64,000 nt of DNA, from NCBI GenBank assembly GCA_026182355.1, contig JAPFBL010000585.1, positions 98,433-162,432 on the forward strand, written 5' to 3'. Source of the stretch: Hermatobates lingyangjiaoensis (Eukaryota > Arthropoda > Insecta > Hemiptera > Hermatobatidae). Every line of letters starts with the position of its first letter. Within the stretch, counting starts at the first letter, position 1. Shown here piece after piece: positions 11,956-22,455 of this stretch. Under the pieces are notes generated by a model. The model was not told the origin of the DNA, ran no database searches, and saw only the letters and a program-made list of their open reading frames with translations. The translations under genes and the position numbers were made by a program.

Positions 11956-12050
11956 GGGGGATTTCAAGAGTTACGACTCCACACGAAAAAAAAAAGTTTA
12001 TTATGAAACTAACAACGTGTTTCGAACACTTAGTGTTCTCCTTCAGGTTA
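11956..12050 (-). repeat. Short dispersed repeat with hammerhead-like motif (copy 2, inverted)
   Basis: On the minus strand: CTGAAGG (12040-12046), hairpin arms GAACAC/GTGTTC, GAAAC, GTTGTTAGTTT and ATAATAAACTTTT, ending in a GTGTGGAGTCGTAA-like block. The last core base is G instead of A (CTGAAGG), so the core is broken. It faces copy 3 (12124-12205), and together they form a large hairpin with a loop of about 70 bp. Confidence 0.75.
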
Positions 12051-12123
12051 GCATTTGCAATGTTGTGGGACGATCTGCGGGAATGTAGAACCCAGTACTA
12101 ATTAAGTCATTAACGTAAGATCG

Positions 12124-12205
12124 TAACCTGAAAAAGAACACTAAATGTTCGAAACGTGTTGTTAGTTTATATATTAAACTTTTTCTGTAATTCTTAAAAT
12201 CCCCT
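12124..12205 (+). repeat. Short dispersed repeat with hammerhead-like motif (copy 3)
   Basis: TAACCTGAAAAAGAACACTA, then ATGTTC, GAAAC (12151-12155), GTGTTGTTAGTTTATATATT and AAACTTTTT. The core is CTGAAAA, so G8 is lost. It is the opposite arm of the hairpin with 11956-12050. Confidence 0.75.
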
Positions 12206-12835
12206 ATTAATGTAATTCTTTATTTGACTGAAATAATAGAACTCAATATGATTCCATAACTAAAAGCTACCTCTTTCCGCGGTAAAACCTACGATGTATA
12301 AATACAATTGTCTTATGAATGAACGTTTACGATTAGATTTACGTTTATTAAAACCTTTTGTATGCAGAAGTTGATAATTGTGTTAGGCAAACAATGCAAG
12401 TCCATGCATGAATTCTAAAGGTATTGGGAAGACCTTTAGACCTCTACCTGCGTGCTACGACTTCCTCACTTTGAGCATTCTCCCATTCCATCTTCTCATT
12501 CATTGTATGTATCTACTAATAAAGTGATGGAAAATGTAGTTCTAATAATGATCCTTCTTATAATTCGTATATATCTACATAAAATAAAGTGATGACGATA
12601 ATTAATATTAGTAAAGTTTGTATCTTAATATTTATAGATCACTTATTCACATTCAGTGAATGTCTATATTCAATAAACTATGATTCGTACGATAATTAAT
12701 ATTTCAGTACAAACAGTTATAATTGATAGATAAAAATACAGACAATAAGACTAATAACAGTACACTTATTCCACATAAAAAATTAACAGATTGATTGTAA
12801 AAAAATATAGTCTATATATGACATAACTTAATAAT
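12206..12835. other. AT-rich intergenic DNA, nothing recognised
   Basis: No supported feature. A less AT-rich patch at 12380-12500 has no open frame or known motif. Confidence 0.5.
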
Positions 12836-13020
12836 ATATATATATATATAAACACCACTTAAAATAAAAGGTGGAGATACTAGACTGAGGTCACATAACA
12901 AATAGACTCACTTTTCAATCATTTCAACCGTATTCGGCCTCTGTCCTGACGATTGCGAGAAGAAGTGAATTTGACGTGATGGGTACTGTTACTAGTCAAC
13001 TAGTCGTGGACCGTTTCTTT

Positions 13021-13053
<33 letters not shown>
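12836..13053. repeat. TA-flanked repeat with decayed hammerhead-like motif
   Basis: TA runs at about 12834-12850 and 13024-13053 flank a segment whose minus strand reads CAGGACAGAGGCCGAATACG, GTTGAAATGATTGAAAAGTG, AGTC. This parallels the plus-strand segment at 39941-39985 (CTGAGGACGACCGCC...CTCGAAATATTGAAAAGTGA). Here the T of CTGAGGA is lost. Both are preceded or followed by a block of GTGTCACTGTTTATTTTAAG or similar next to a TA run. Confidence 0.6.
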
Positions 13054-13057
<4 letters not shown>

Positions 13058-13832
13058 ATTACTATAAGTAGACGGCAGCTTCTGTCTTGTATGTTTACAA
13101 GAGAATCTGCTGCCAATATATATATTACTATAAGTTTTTTCTTTTTTTTTCTTTCTGAAAACCGCTACATTACTCCAATTAGAAAACAATTTTTTGAGAA
13201 TGGTATTCATGCAGAACTTTTTGGTTTAATCTGCTTTCAAATGACGATATTTTTCTCGAATATTTCTAGTGCTTTTTGAAATTACGAGACATTCTTATAA
13301 TTCAAATTGTTAATGTTGCTGGTATTGATATTATTATTTTTATAATTAATATATCTTTTTTCAAAACATGTTAATTGGAAGATAACAATACTTTGTGTAC
13401 TAATAAAGTATTTACTTTATTAATAAATTGAAAATATTGTAACATACATATTATGCCAATGAAATGTTTATTCCTTAAGATCAAGATAGTGCCTTAAATC
13501 CGAAATTTTTGTGTCTTCTGTGTTGAAATGTTATTGAACGTATAAAATATATTATTTGGAATGTTCTAATAATTCAGTGAAATCCAGAAGCTATAAAAAT
13601 GTATGGTCCGTACACAGGATCTCCAATGGCAGATGGTGATTCAGTATATCCACATGCTTGTATCATATAATTCGTAGTATTACTGCTGGTCTTAGATTAC
13701 TGTTTATCATAGATTACTGTTACAGTTTGTTTATGATTACTGTTTATTATTCTATGATGCAGGACCTCAGCTTACGTGTATAACTCTAGATAATTTCAAT
13801 TATATGTCAGTTGCTCCTTTCTTGTTCCCCTA
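13054..13832. other. AT-rich intergenic DNA
   Basis: No supported gene. The frames at 13019-13279 translate the TA run and poly-T and are artefacts of low complexity. Confidence 0.5.
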
Positions 13833-13834
13833 TA

Positions 13835-14540
13835 CAGTGATACCTTAACTTACGAAAATACCGGCATACGACTATTTCGATACACGATGTAAATTTTAAA
13901 CCAAAATTCGTCTCGATATCGGAAGATTTGCTCAAACCGTATGAAGAAGCTTTGCATAATGATCAACATGAATCGAGTGAAAGTGAAGCAACAAAAAAAG
14001 CCTTAAAAGGTTGAAAGTGAAGGAGGTCAAGGTGAAGTTTAAAAAGAAAAGTAAAAAAAATCTCCTTCTGCGAACATAGTAAACTAGGTTTTCTTTTAAG
14101 TTAAGTGAAGCATAAAATTGAAAACAAGAAAAATTAATAAGCTAAACTACATAGTATAGTGTAAGTTACAGTAAGCTCCACGTATCCATCCATCCATCGT
14201 ATCCTCTTATCTGTCCCCTCCGACCTTTAACCGCCAGTCTATAAGGTAAGGTGATGTTCTATGCTTCATTTCTTATTTATATATAATTTATTTCTTTCAA
14301 ATAAGCTTAATTTAATTGACTTCTTTTAATATGCATGTGTAATTATTATTCGAACAGTATTTATTAATAATTTATCGTCTGACTTATAGTTACAATAATA
14401 TTTATAGATTTTTTGGCCTGCGGAACAGATTAATCAAATTATAATGTATTCTTAAGGGAAAATTAATCCCGACTTAGGAACTTTTCGACATACCAGATCG
14501 GTCTCGGAGCGAATTAAATTCGTGCGTCGAGGTGCAACTG
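13835..14540. mobile_element. Non-autonomous pogo/Tigger-like DNA transposon
   Basis: A 706-bp unit bounded by TA (13833-13834) and TA (14541-14542), the target duplication of the Tc1/mariner-pogo superfamily. The left end starts CAGTGATACCTTAACTTACG. The right end, read inward on the minus strand, starts CAGTTGCACCTCGACGCACG. Both fit the CAGTGGTACCTCGACTTACG-type ends of Tigger/Jerky-like elements. The interior near 13930-14050 still reads in part as an acidic then basic peptide (LLKPYEEALHNDQHESSESE) before stops, perhaps a transposase C-terminal remnant. No DDE core remains. Confidence 0.8.
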
Positions 14541-14542
14541 TA

Positions 14543-15480
14543 GTCATATTTCTTGGACAGTTCTTCCTGTCTGTTGCAACAATCGGAATGTAATTATATA
14601 ACCTTTGTATATCTTTAGGTTACTTAGTTCTGTCTGATTTATTATATTCTAGTTAACTTTATTAGTATAGCTAAGTAACTTCAACCCGTCCACCATGTAA
14701 AAGATTTCTGTATACAGATTCAAAATGATTTTCTCAACTTGAGTAGTTATCTCATAGTAATGCATTACATAAGCTTCAAGTTAAAATCAAAACTCAACTT
14801 ATGTTATTGAAGGATAATCATAATTCAAGTGATTATGTTAGTGGGTCATTTGTTTATAAAATGTTAGTTAAGTTTTTTTAGTATTTCTTCTAAAAAAGAT
14901 CTATGCGGTACACACCGTTTTTAAAGCTAAAAAACATCTCAAGGTAACTGACTTTGCAAGTTTATTTATATGAATTAAGAAAAGAGGGTATTAGCCAGAG
15001 TGAAAGAGCTATTCGGTAAAGTTCACCGTTAGAATTGAATCCAAAATAGATATGATATTAAAGAGCCGAAGAGGAAAAGTCAGGATTATTGAGGTCGATT
15101 ACAGAAATACTAATGTATATGTAATTACCCATGAAGCACTAAACATTAAACAATAGAAAAGCTTTAGCAATCAAAAGTAACATTATATTCGAACGCCCAG
15201 TCTGATAAAACTTGCGCAATGCGTGACAGCTTAGCGGATTATTATTTTTACAACCCTAAATATTTAAATACCTCTAGACATTGTAGAATAATTGTAAAGA
15301 AAAGATGAAAAGAAGATTTTTATAGATTTGGAAATATATTTCCTCCGAAGGTTGGCTTACACAGGATTTTTTTTATCTTTTTTTTTCCTGTTCTAACAGC
15401 AACTACAAACTCGTATAGTACTTTACATCTTACCGTTTCCAAAAAGAGTTAATATGTGAGATTTATTTTAAAACTTTGTC
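14543..15480. other. AT-rich intergenic DNA, nothing recognised
   Basis: No ORF, transposon end or RNA gene supported. Confidence 0.5.
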
Positions 15481-15835
15481 TATTTTTATATCAAACTACA
15501 TGACCCGTGACCCCTTGTATCACTCAGTATTAAGACATTATAACAACAGTTAATAATTCACTAAACTTCATTGACAGGAATAACTGTTATTGCTATTTTT
15601 TTTGTTATTAAATCATAAAAACAATGAGTCTTATATGACCTAAACATTTGATATAGTATTCTTAAGATGAATCAAAATATGACACAATAACTGTATTTAA
15701 TAAAACAAAAAAAATGTATAAGTAAAAAGTTCATTTACTTTATCATACAAATAAATTAAACATCAATTCAAGGAATATACACAATCAAGAATATTTAAAA
15801 CAAACAAAAGCTGTGAATTGAAATATTCCATTTGT
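15481..15835 (+). repeat. Unclassified dispersed repeat, copy A
   Basis: Same orientation and order as 39375-39735: a CATGACCCGTGACCCCTTGT block, CACTCAGTATTAAGACATTA, TTGACAGGAATAACTGTTAT, AACAATGAGTC, ATTTAATAAAACAA and ATTAAACATCAATTCAAGGA. No coding capacity and no clear terminal repeats. Both copies are followed within about 300 bp by a fold-back element or a piece of one, so this may be part of the same longer retroelement (its 3' UTR). Confidence 0.75.
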
Positions 15836-16030
15836 TTTACCATACATAAAATAACATTAATAAAAAGAATGTTATAATATTACCTTAGAATATTTGTATT
15901 TATGCTAAAATTTGTGGTCAAGTTTATGTTCCTAAGATTATTCATTTTAAACCTCTAATATATTAGTTTATTGTGTAGACTATTGGAGTTTAATACATCT
16001 GTTTATTGCTTAAGTTCTAAATACAATTAA

Positions 16031-16096
16031 TTGTTAAATCAAAACCTTGGCATTGAAAATTTTATTTAAACCTGGAAAACTGACCGGTACTTGGTA
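16031..16096 (+). repeat. Penelope-like element 3'-tail fragment (decayed)
   Basis: GTTAAATCAAAACCTTGGCA, TTGAAAATTTTATTTAAACC, TGGAAAACTGACCGGTACTT follow the tail consensus at 48893-48960 (TTTTAAATAAAACC..., GGCATTGAGAGTTT..., CCTGGAAAATTGACCGAATC) with many changes, including loss of the GAAACGTC core. A TA run and fold-back F4 begin about 30 bp downstream. Confidence 0.55.
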
Positions 16097-16099
16097 AAA

Positions 16100-16260
16100 A
16101 AAAATTTATATATAGATATATATATATATACAAAGATTTCACATAAAACACGTGAAATAACAATCAATGATCAAACCACAATATGAAATGGGAAAACAAG
16201 ACCGCTTGTTACGGTCGAAAGATCTCGGTCTTGTTTTCCCATTTCATATTATGGTTTTGA

Positions 16261-16302
<42 letters not shown>

Positions 16303-16305
16303 ATA
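16100..16305. repeat. TA-flanked fold-back element F4
   Basis: TA-rich run at about 16105-16130, palindrome 16131-16263 (short version, meeting near AAGACCGCTTGTTACGGTCG) and a (TA)n run at 16263-16300. The central part lacks the CTGACGA block, so no hammerhead-like core remains. Only GGTCGAAAGATCTCGGTC is left. Confidence 0.85.
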
Positions 16306-17293
16306 TAAATAACGAGAAATATATAACAGTAAATACGTGAAATAAAAAAAAACTCGTCTAAACAACTATAAGATTTCTAAAAATGGGACTGGGATCTTAA
16401 GTAGAAAAACTCATTAAGTTTATTCTATAACATAAAAGGATTTTACATCTGGAGTCATTAATTTTAATTAACTTACGTTGAGAGAGTTTATTTTCTATTC
16501 TTCTTTCTTTTTAATGCCATTATTTGTAAACTAATATATTACTCATTGTTTTCTTGAATATTTATTTGAATAATTCATCATAAACTAAAATTAACATGTA
16601 TTCTAATTTTCACCTGTGTAGAAATATTTATAGACGAACATCAGAGTTTTATACGTTTATAGATTTAAATAAACCATATAGAAATGGTTATGAAAACTGG
16701 ACTATTTAGTTTTGAATGTTTGGTATGTATTAGGTTGTGGTGGGGGGAGGCCTCCAAGTTATAATTTATGTATATTTAAATTACATCAGTTTTAGCAGAG
16801 ATAATGCTAACAACAGATTTATGTCAACTGTAAAAAAATAACTTGTCAATAAACTTTTTTAAAAAGAAAACCAAAAAAATAAAATTTAAGAAAATTTATA
16901 CAAAGTGTGATGAGATTTTGAAATTCAGTGGTTAGTGATAGAAGAAGCAGAAGGTTGTCAATAATATTACTTCTAGAATATTCATTGTTTAAATGTCCAA
17001 AAAGAGTATAACGTAAGTTTATCTAGTGTAATTAATGTTGATAATCGTATTATTTTTTCGAAATAAATATGGAAAATTTTGTTTATTACAGGTTAGACAT
17101 GATAATGATAAATTTAATTTGAATTATTTTTGTTTTCTTTAGTTAGATTCACATTGAAAAGCTCAAAGCTAAATTGATTATAAAAGTACGTTGCCCCACT
17201 CGTATGTTTATAGTTTTTTTTATTCGTTTTTTTAGTATGCACCTATAAAATATTACAAGTTCTATCTAATTTTATTTTTTTAACATTAAAAAT
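16306..17293. other. AT-rich intergenic DNA, nothing recognised
   Basis: No feature supported. A short G-rich patch (TGGTGGGGGGAGGCC) lies at about 16738. Confidence 0.5.
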
Positions 17294-17372
17294 AGGAGGA
17301 CAGGTTAGATTAGTGGTTAACGTACTGGACTCTGAACTAGTAGGTCCAGGGTTCGATACCGGCATTTTCAGG
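17294..17372 (+). repeat. tRNA(Gln)-like SINE head or tRNA pseudogene
   Basis: GGACAGGTTAGATTAGTGGT (A-box-like region), ACTGGACTCTGAACTAGTAG (anticodon-arm-like, CTG at the anticodon position as in tRNA-Gln) and GGTTCGATACC (B box, TWYCRANNC type). The acceptor ends do not pair and the anticodon arm is imperfect, so I do not call a functional tRNA. It reads like the minus-strand heads at 30280-30344 and 57960-58036, but has no SINE body after it. Confidence 0.7.
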
Positions 17373-18299
17373 GGATAAAAATAGAAAATCGACTAAGATT
17401 ATAAAAAAATAACAAAAAATCTTAAATTTTATACCAAAATCAGTTTTCAAGGTCGTAATTATTTTTATGTTTTATCGTGTAATACTGTTTTACACGGATT
17501 TTTCAACTATAATATTTGCAAATTAAAAATTAGTATAGATTAAATTTTTCAAAACTAGTTTCTTAATGGCGTTAAAAGTTTATTATATTTCTTTGCGTAA
17601 CCATTTAATTTAACCATTTATTTATTATTTGAATTAAACATTATTGTTTTTAAAAATTTTTGGTTTTCTTTGATAATGACTGTATATGTATACGAGTACT
17701 GTAATAAGATAAAAGTCTGGGACTAATAACAGCAATCTAAAATTAGGTCCTTGATTGTAATTGCATGAAAATAAATATTTTAAAGACTTTCTAGAATTTT
17801 GAAGAGCGATTATTAACAGCCATTGTATTGTGGGAGGGGGGGGGGGGATATTTACTAATCCACTGGATATGTTCACTATATCAAGTGTGATGCATTCTAT
17901 GTTAAATCTTAAGTATGAGCAACTATAGATTCTCGGACACTGCATAGTAACCTGCCTGCTGACTATTATGCTAATGCCCTCAATCTTAGTTTTAACGAGT
18001 GCTTCAAGGATATAAAGGATGTAGTCGCCTTACTATTTAAATGCCACGCTAACAGCTTCTGAAGAAACTCACGTGTCACCCCTCTGTACATGCCACCTAT
18101 CCGATCTCTAATTAATCCAATCACTCTTTTTTTTTACATTTAGTTTTTATTTTTATTTAAATCTATCTATTTTTAATTTGTTTCATTATTTTATTATTTT
18201 TCTTCCTTATTATTTTTTCTGTGACTGTTCTTATGATATTTTTTTTACCTACTGTTATTAACTTACGATTTCGTTTCTTTTACCTTAAGAAATTAGAAC
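17373..18299. other. AT-rich intergenic DNA with a poly-G tract
   Basis: A run of 12 G lies at 17836-17847. The 103-codon minus frame at 17634-17945 runs across it (the G run becomes Pro residues) and has no domain. No gene called. Confidence 0.5.
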
Positions 18300-18480
18300 A
18301 ATTATTAAGATCTATCAATCTAAACAATGTTCTTCGTCACAGTCAAACGAAAACTGTGAAGTTTGACTCTGATAAAGATTCATTGTTCCTTTTGAAAGAT
18401 CATAGATTTTTTCCTGATTTCTGACTGTGGTTTAGACGTCGATTTTTATCACACGTGATTATTGTGAGATAGTTTTATGT
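18300..18480. repeat. Fold-back relative with diverged core
   Basis: A hairpin with arms near AACAATGTTCTTCGTCACAG and the opposite ACTCTGATAAAGATTCATTG, followed by TTTTGAAAGATCATAGA, a GATTTCTGACTGTGGTTTAG block and a TATCACACGTGATTATTGTG end. It parallels the fold-back right arm (CTGACGA, GAAAGATCTTAG, TTATTGTGGTTTGAT, CACGTGTTTATGTG) at about 60-70% by eye. The core is CTGATAA, which breaks the hammerhead consensus. The 67-codon plus frame at 18221-18424 lies in it and is spurious. Confidence 0.6.
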
Positions 18481-18489
18481 ACATATATA

Positions 18490-18640
18490 AGGTTATAAAC
18501 TCCAACTGGGTTTTTTAACAAAAAAAAACCCAACAACTCAGTTGGGTTTTTGACTTTGATGAAAACCGCTTGTTGGGGTTGAAAGTTGTTAGTCTATTTT
18601 TTCCCATTTTATATTGTGATTTGATCATATATTTATAACA
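18490..18640 (+). repeat. Fold-back family, right-arm copy F14
   Basis: Begins with a short hairpin of AACTGGGTTTTTT and AAAAACCCAACAACTCAGTTGGG, then TTTTTGACTTTGATGAAAAC, CGCTTGTTGGGGTTGAAAG and TTTATATTGTGATTTGATCA. It is a single arm with its central hairpin. The core here is TTGATGA, with C3 changed to T. Confidence 0.75.
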
Positions 18641-18936
18641 AGTGTATTCACTTGTTATAATAATAAATTGATGTATAATAAATGTTCTTTCACTTAAACA
18701 TTTTTACATTGTTTTACATCACGCTCCACATAATTTCTTGGTGCGCTTCCGGCCCATCCGGTATATAAATGAATAAATATATATATTAAGTATAATTTAC
18801 TGATTATATATTTATATATATATATAATCAGTAAAAAACATCTTTCAAACTGGGCATATACATGTTCAAAATCGAAAAAGAATAACACACAGGGTAAAGA
18901 AAGACATTTACTAATTCGATTTTGTGATAATCTGTC
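18641..18936. other. AT-rich DNA with a TA palindrome
   Basis: TTTACTGATTATATATTTAT and its complement form a small hairpin at about 18797-18835. Nothing else is recognised. Confidence 0.5.
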
Positions 18937-18962
18937 TTCAAGAGAAGAGAGAGAGAGAGAGA

Positions 18963-19017
<55 letters not shown>
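18937..19017. repeat. (GA)n microsatellite
   Basis: About 40 GA dinucleotides with one TG interruption near 18968. The long Arg/Glu run it produces in translation is not a protein feature. Confidence 0.95.
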
Positions 19018-19018
<1 letters not shown>

Positions 19019-19925
19019 CACAAAATTGGAGTTGGTAAGTTTTTACTCTGCGTGTTGCTCTTCTTCGATTTTGAACTTATATATATCTTTTATTCTATTA
19101 GTATTCCTTTATGCTAAATTTCTATTAACTTATGAAAAAAGTAAATGTTTTAACTTATTGTATTATACTTGTATTAATATAATTGCTAAATATGTTGTAA
19201 AATTTTACTAATTTGAACTATTATTATTTATTTGTCATAAGTGTATTTATTACAGTTTGTGAAATGTAATAACATTATTAGAAAAGTAATGAAAAAAACA
19301 ATGTGATGATAAATTATCAAAGATAGTAATAAAATGAAAAATGTGTTATAAGTGTGAGTAGAACGAGGCATGTTTTATATCACGCTACAGTAATGAGTGT
19401 GTGCTTAACTTAGTTAACAATGTTGTTTAAAAAACAGGTGAGCTGTTATGTAAATATGAAAAGCATGTTTTTGCAATGGTATGAAGTAATAACAGTATAT
19501 GTTTAGTTATTTGTTTTAAACATGTAATTACCATAATGACATGTTTGGATAAGCAAACATATGAGTAAATAAGAGCCGCAAAACAAGGACGTTTAATTGA
19601 ACGCTTGCTGGTAGTGAGGTGTTTATTTGAGTTCAGTGACCGTGAAGTTTTGGTTTTATAACAAAACTATCGAGCCATTCACTTTCTGTACTGGTCAGAA
19701 GAGAATAAGGTACAAAATATTCTATTTGCGCCATTTCATAGTATCATGTAATGATACTATGGCGATCTACCTACCTACTTCTACCCGGCGATGCACTGGC
19801 AAAACAATAAAACATATGTGAATAAGTATGCTTAGTATTAAAAAAAAAAAATAAATTAAATACATTAATTTTATTAAAATAAATAGATAAAAAATTTAAG
19901 TTGTAATTTACAGTTATATTTACAG
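19018..19925. other. AT-rich intergenic DNA, nothing recognised
   Basis: No supported gene. The frame at 19627-19821 lies in a slightly GC-richer patch but has no known motif. Confidence 0.5.
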
Positions 19926-20131
19926 TTCAAACCACAATAAGAAAAAGGAAAAAAGACTAAGATCTCTTTAAAAGCGGTCGTCGTCAGAGTTAAAAACCCA
20001 GACCGCTTGTTAGGGTCAAAAGATCTTAGTCTTTTTTCCCTTTTCATATTATGGTTTGATTATTGATTGTTATTTCATGTGTTTATGTGAAATCTTGTTA
20101 TACACATATATATATATATATATATATATAG
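19926..20131. repeat. Fold-back element F5 and TA run
   Basis: The left arm begins inside the family consensus (TTCAAACCACAATAAGAAAA), meets near AAGCGGTCGTCGTCAGAGTT, and the right arm runs to about 20097 (TTTCATGTGTTTATGTGAAA). A (TA)n run follows at 20104-20131. The left arm lacks its outer 30 bp or so. Confidence 0.8.
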
Positions 20132-20405
20132 AAAATTGTCACAATAACACGTGATATAAATATTCAGGTAACTCACCACAAATTAAAGAAGATAGTCGCT
20201 CTAAGGCCTTTCGTTTTCACGTCGTCATAGAGCAAGTGAATACAAGTTGTAAGCAGGTTATGAATTTTGATTTAAAGATGGAGTAAGATTGGCATCATTG
20301 ACAGTATTTTTCCCTATAACTGGTGTTAATTTAATTATTAATTTAATTTGTGGTGAGTTACCTGAATATATATATATATATATATAATATATATATATAT
20401 ATACA
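20132..20405. repeat. Second type of inverted repeat, between TA runs
   Basis: Arms ATTCAGGTAACTCACCACAA (from 20162) and TTGTGGTGAGTTACCTGAAT (ending 20367) enclose about 155 bp. The minus strand within reads CTATGACGACGTGAAAACGA, AAGGCCTTAGAGCG. This parallels the minus strand at 51088-51120 (CTCTGACGATATAAAGTGAAAGGCC), so it is probably a broken member of the same motif family. Confidence 0.7.
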
Positions 20406-21330
20406 TATATATATAATATAAACAATAAATCATCCATCGTAGAACAGATATATAACTAAAAAAAGATTAATCGGGATGCCAATTTCTGTTTTTTAATTGC
20501 TCCGTGGTCATTTCGGGATGCCAAGTGGGTTACTTCCACAGAGGTTAGTAATATTAGAATTAATATTAATAATATTCGTCATACCTCGTATATTCAGTGG
20601 AGAGTTTAAATTGAAGGGCCCGGTTTTGCGTCCTTCTGGTATCCATCTTAATACCATCATAGATAACGAAATCTATGACCATAATAAATGTGAGAAATGA
20701 TTTTTTACGTCAAACCTGTACATAAAGATAATATTCATAAAAAATAATGTTTAATAGAAGTTAATATAATACAAAATTGGTATATTTGTTTTTATCTGTA
20801 ATGTTTTTATTTATTTAAAACTACTTGACCAAAATTCCTTTATGGAAAATCTTCTTAACACTATTTTGACTATTTTATCAATTTTCTTATATTTTCTTAG
20901 AAAGTTTCTTAAATATAACCTATTAAATCAGTTTCAAAAAAAACACTAAAACACTTTTTATAACAGGTGAGTGTTAATTGTTAGCTATATTTATAATTAA
21001 CAGGACATAACTTGTTTGTTAATTGTTTGCTAATTAGCTGGACATAACTTGGGTGTTAATTGATGCTAATTAAGAGGATATAACTTTTATGTTATGAATT
21101 GATAAATGTATTGACGTTATATTTATAAAGACGTTATATTATAACAACATAATATATCAATACCTGTGTATCGATGGGTACAAAACAAGTTTGTTATGAA
21201 TATGTTGGGGCATTTGTTCTTTATTTTGATGTTATTAGTATTCGAAGATACGAGCTTGATAGATTTGTTTTACTACAAAAACTTAACGATACTACAAAAA
21301 AATACTTATTTATATATTTAATATTATAAC
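20406..21330. other. AT-rich intergenic DNA
   Basis: Near 20940-21090 three imperfect copies of an AACTTG / GTTAATTG / TTAGCTGGACATAACTTG type block repeat at about 35-45 bp. No gene supported. Confidence 0.45.
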
Positions 21331-21503
21331 AAGATTTCACATAAACACGTGAAATAACAATCAATGATTAAACTACAATATGAAATGGGGGGAAAAAAGA
21401 CTAAGAAGTCTGCAGGGTTTTTTACTCTGACGAAGACTTGTTGCGGTTGAAAGATCTTAGTCTTTTTTTCCCCCGTTTCATATTGTGGTTTGCTCATTGA
21501 TAT
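21331..21503. repeat. Fold-back element F6
   Basis: Left arm AAGATTTCACATAAACACGT...AATGGGGGGAAAAAAGACTA, centre GGGTTTTTTACTCTGACGAA, right arm with GTTGCGGTTGAAAGATCTTA to TTGTGGTTTGCTCATTGA. The plus strand has CTGACGA, a loop with a partial stem, and GAAAGATC. The flanks are ATATTTATAT-like, not a pure TA run. Confidence 0.85.
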
Positions 21504-22056
21504 TAAATATTATATATAATATAATATTTATATTTATTTTATAATATAATATAAAAAATAAATATACGAGTAGTTGTATGGTTTTTGAAGGTCACTGCAT
21601 GTGACAGTTTTAAGCATGATGGATACTTCACTGTAGGCTCTCATATCCTCCTACATCATCAGAGCGTCTCCTCCACGAAGTCGATGAATGTCAGATGGTG
21701 TCAGAGGTACATAATGATGAGTGGTGTGGGGGTTGTAACGTTGACAGAGGGTCTTGAGTCTGTGACACAGTGTAAACATATTGTACAAACATGGTTACAT
21801 ATTAGTAATAATTTAGTCAAAATTTATTTCCTGTATACAGGAATGCATACGTACTACTCATAGTAGTGTAAGTACTCAATATTCTATATAATTTATAAAT
21901 ATAATTAATATAATGGTATTTAAGTATAGCTCTTTGTTTCTTTTTCGACAGTTTTGACAATAATTTAAAACTATATCAAGAAGAAACCTTAACGGTTGAT
22001 TTACATAGTCATGCAATTATGATCAGTCCTGGGTCAAAGTTTTTATCAAAAACACC
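21504..22056. other. AT-rich intergenic DNA
   Basis: The 92-codon plus frame at 21585-21863 sits in a less AT-rich patch (21580-21790) with no recognisable motif. It could be an unclassified repeat. Confidence 0.4.

Positions 22057-22057
<1 letters not shown>

Positions 22058-22105
<48 letters not shown>
22058..22105. repeat. (CA)n-(TA)n compound microsatellite
   Basis: CA repeats from about 22058 to 22090 run directly into TA repeats to 22105, next to the left arm of fold-back F7. Confidence 0.95.
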
Positions 22106-22287
22106 CAAGATTTCACATGAACACATGAAATAGCAATCAATAATCAAACCACAATATGAAATAGGAAAAAGATACTAAGATCTTTGAACTTTAACAAGCG
22201 GTCTGAGTTTTTGACTCTGACGAAGACCGCTTTTTACGGTTGAGAGATCTTAGTCTTTTTTCCCTTTTCACATTGTGGTTTGATTAT
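22106..22287. repeat. Fold-back element F7
   Basis: Left arm from AAGATTTCACATGAACACAT, centre CTGAGTTTTTGACTCTGACG, right arm GAAGACCGCTTTTTACGGTT to TTTGATTATA. CTGACGA is at 22217-22223, but the second block is GAGA instead of GAAA, so the core-like motif is broken in this copy. Confidence 0.85.
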
Positions 22288-22314
22288 ATATATATATATG
22301 TATATATATATTAC

Positions 22315-22455
22315 AACATTTCACATAAACACGTGAAATAGCATTCAATGATCAAACTACAATATTAAATAGGAAAAAGAGACTAAGATCTTTCAACCGT
22401 TACAAGCGGTCTTCGTCAGAGTCAAAATCCCAACTGACTTTGTTTTTGACTATAT
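22315..22455 (-). repeat. Fold-back family, single left arm F8
   Basis: ATTTCACATAAACACGTGAA through GATCAAACTACAATATTAAA, CTTTCAACCGTTACAAGCGG, TCTTCGTCAGAGTC and CCCAACTGACTTTG. The right arm is missing. The minus strand has CTGACGA (22413-22419), ACCG/CGGT stem arms and GAAA (22391-22394). Confidence 0.85.

Noticed and set aside
13022..13279. ORFs starting with Tyr/Ile runs (also at 40353, 40600, 41146, 46384, 47314, 47370)
   Set aside because: They translate (TA)n microsatellites plus chance extension.
17294..17372. Functional tRNA gene
   Set aside because: A and B boxes are present, but the acceptor stem does not pair and the anticodon arm is imperfect. It fits a SINE head or pseudogene better.
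18924..19211. 95-codon ORF with an Arg/Glu run
   Set aside because: The run is a (GA)n microsatellite. The rest is hydrophobic chance sequence.
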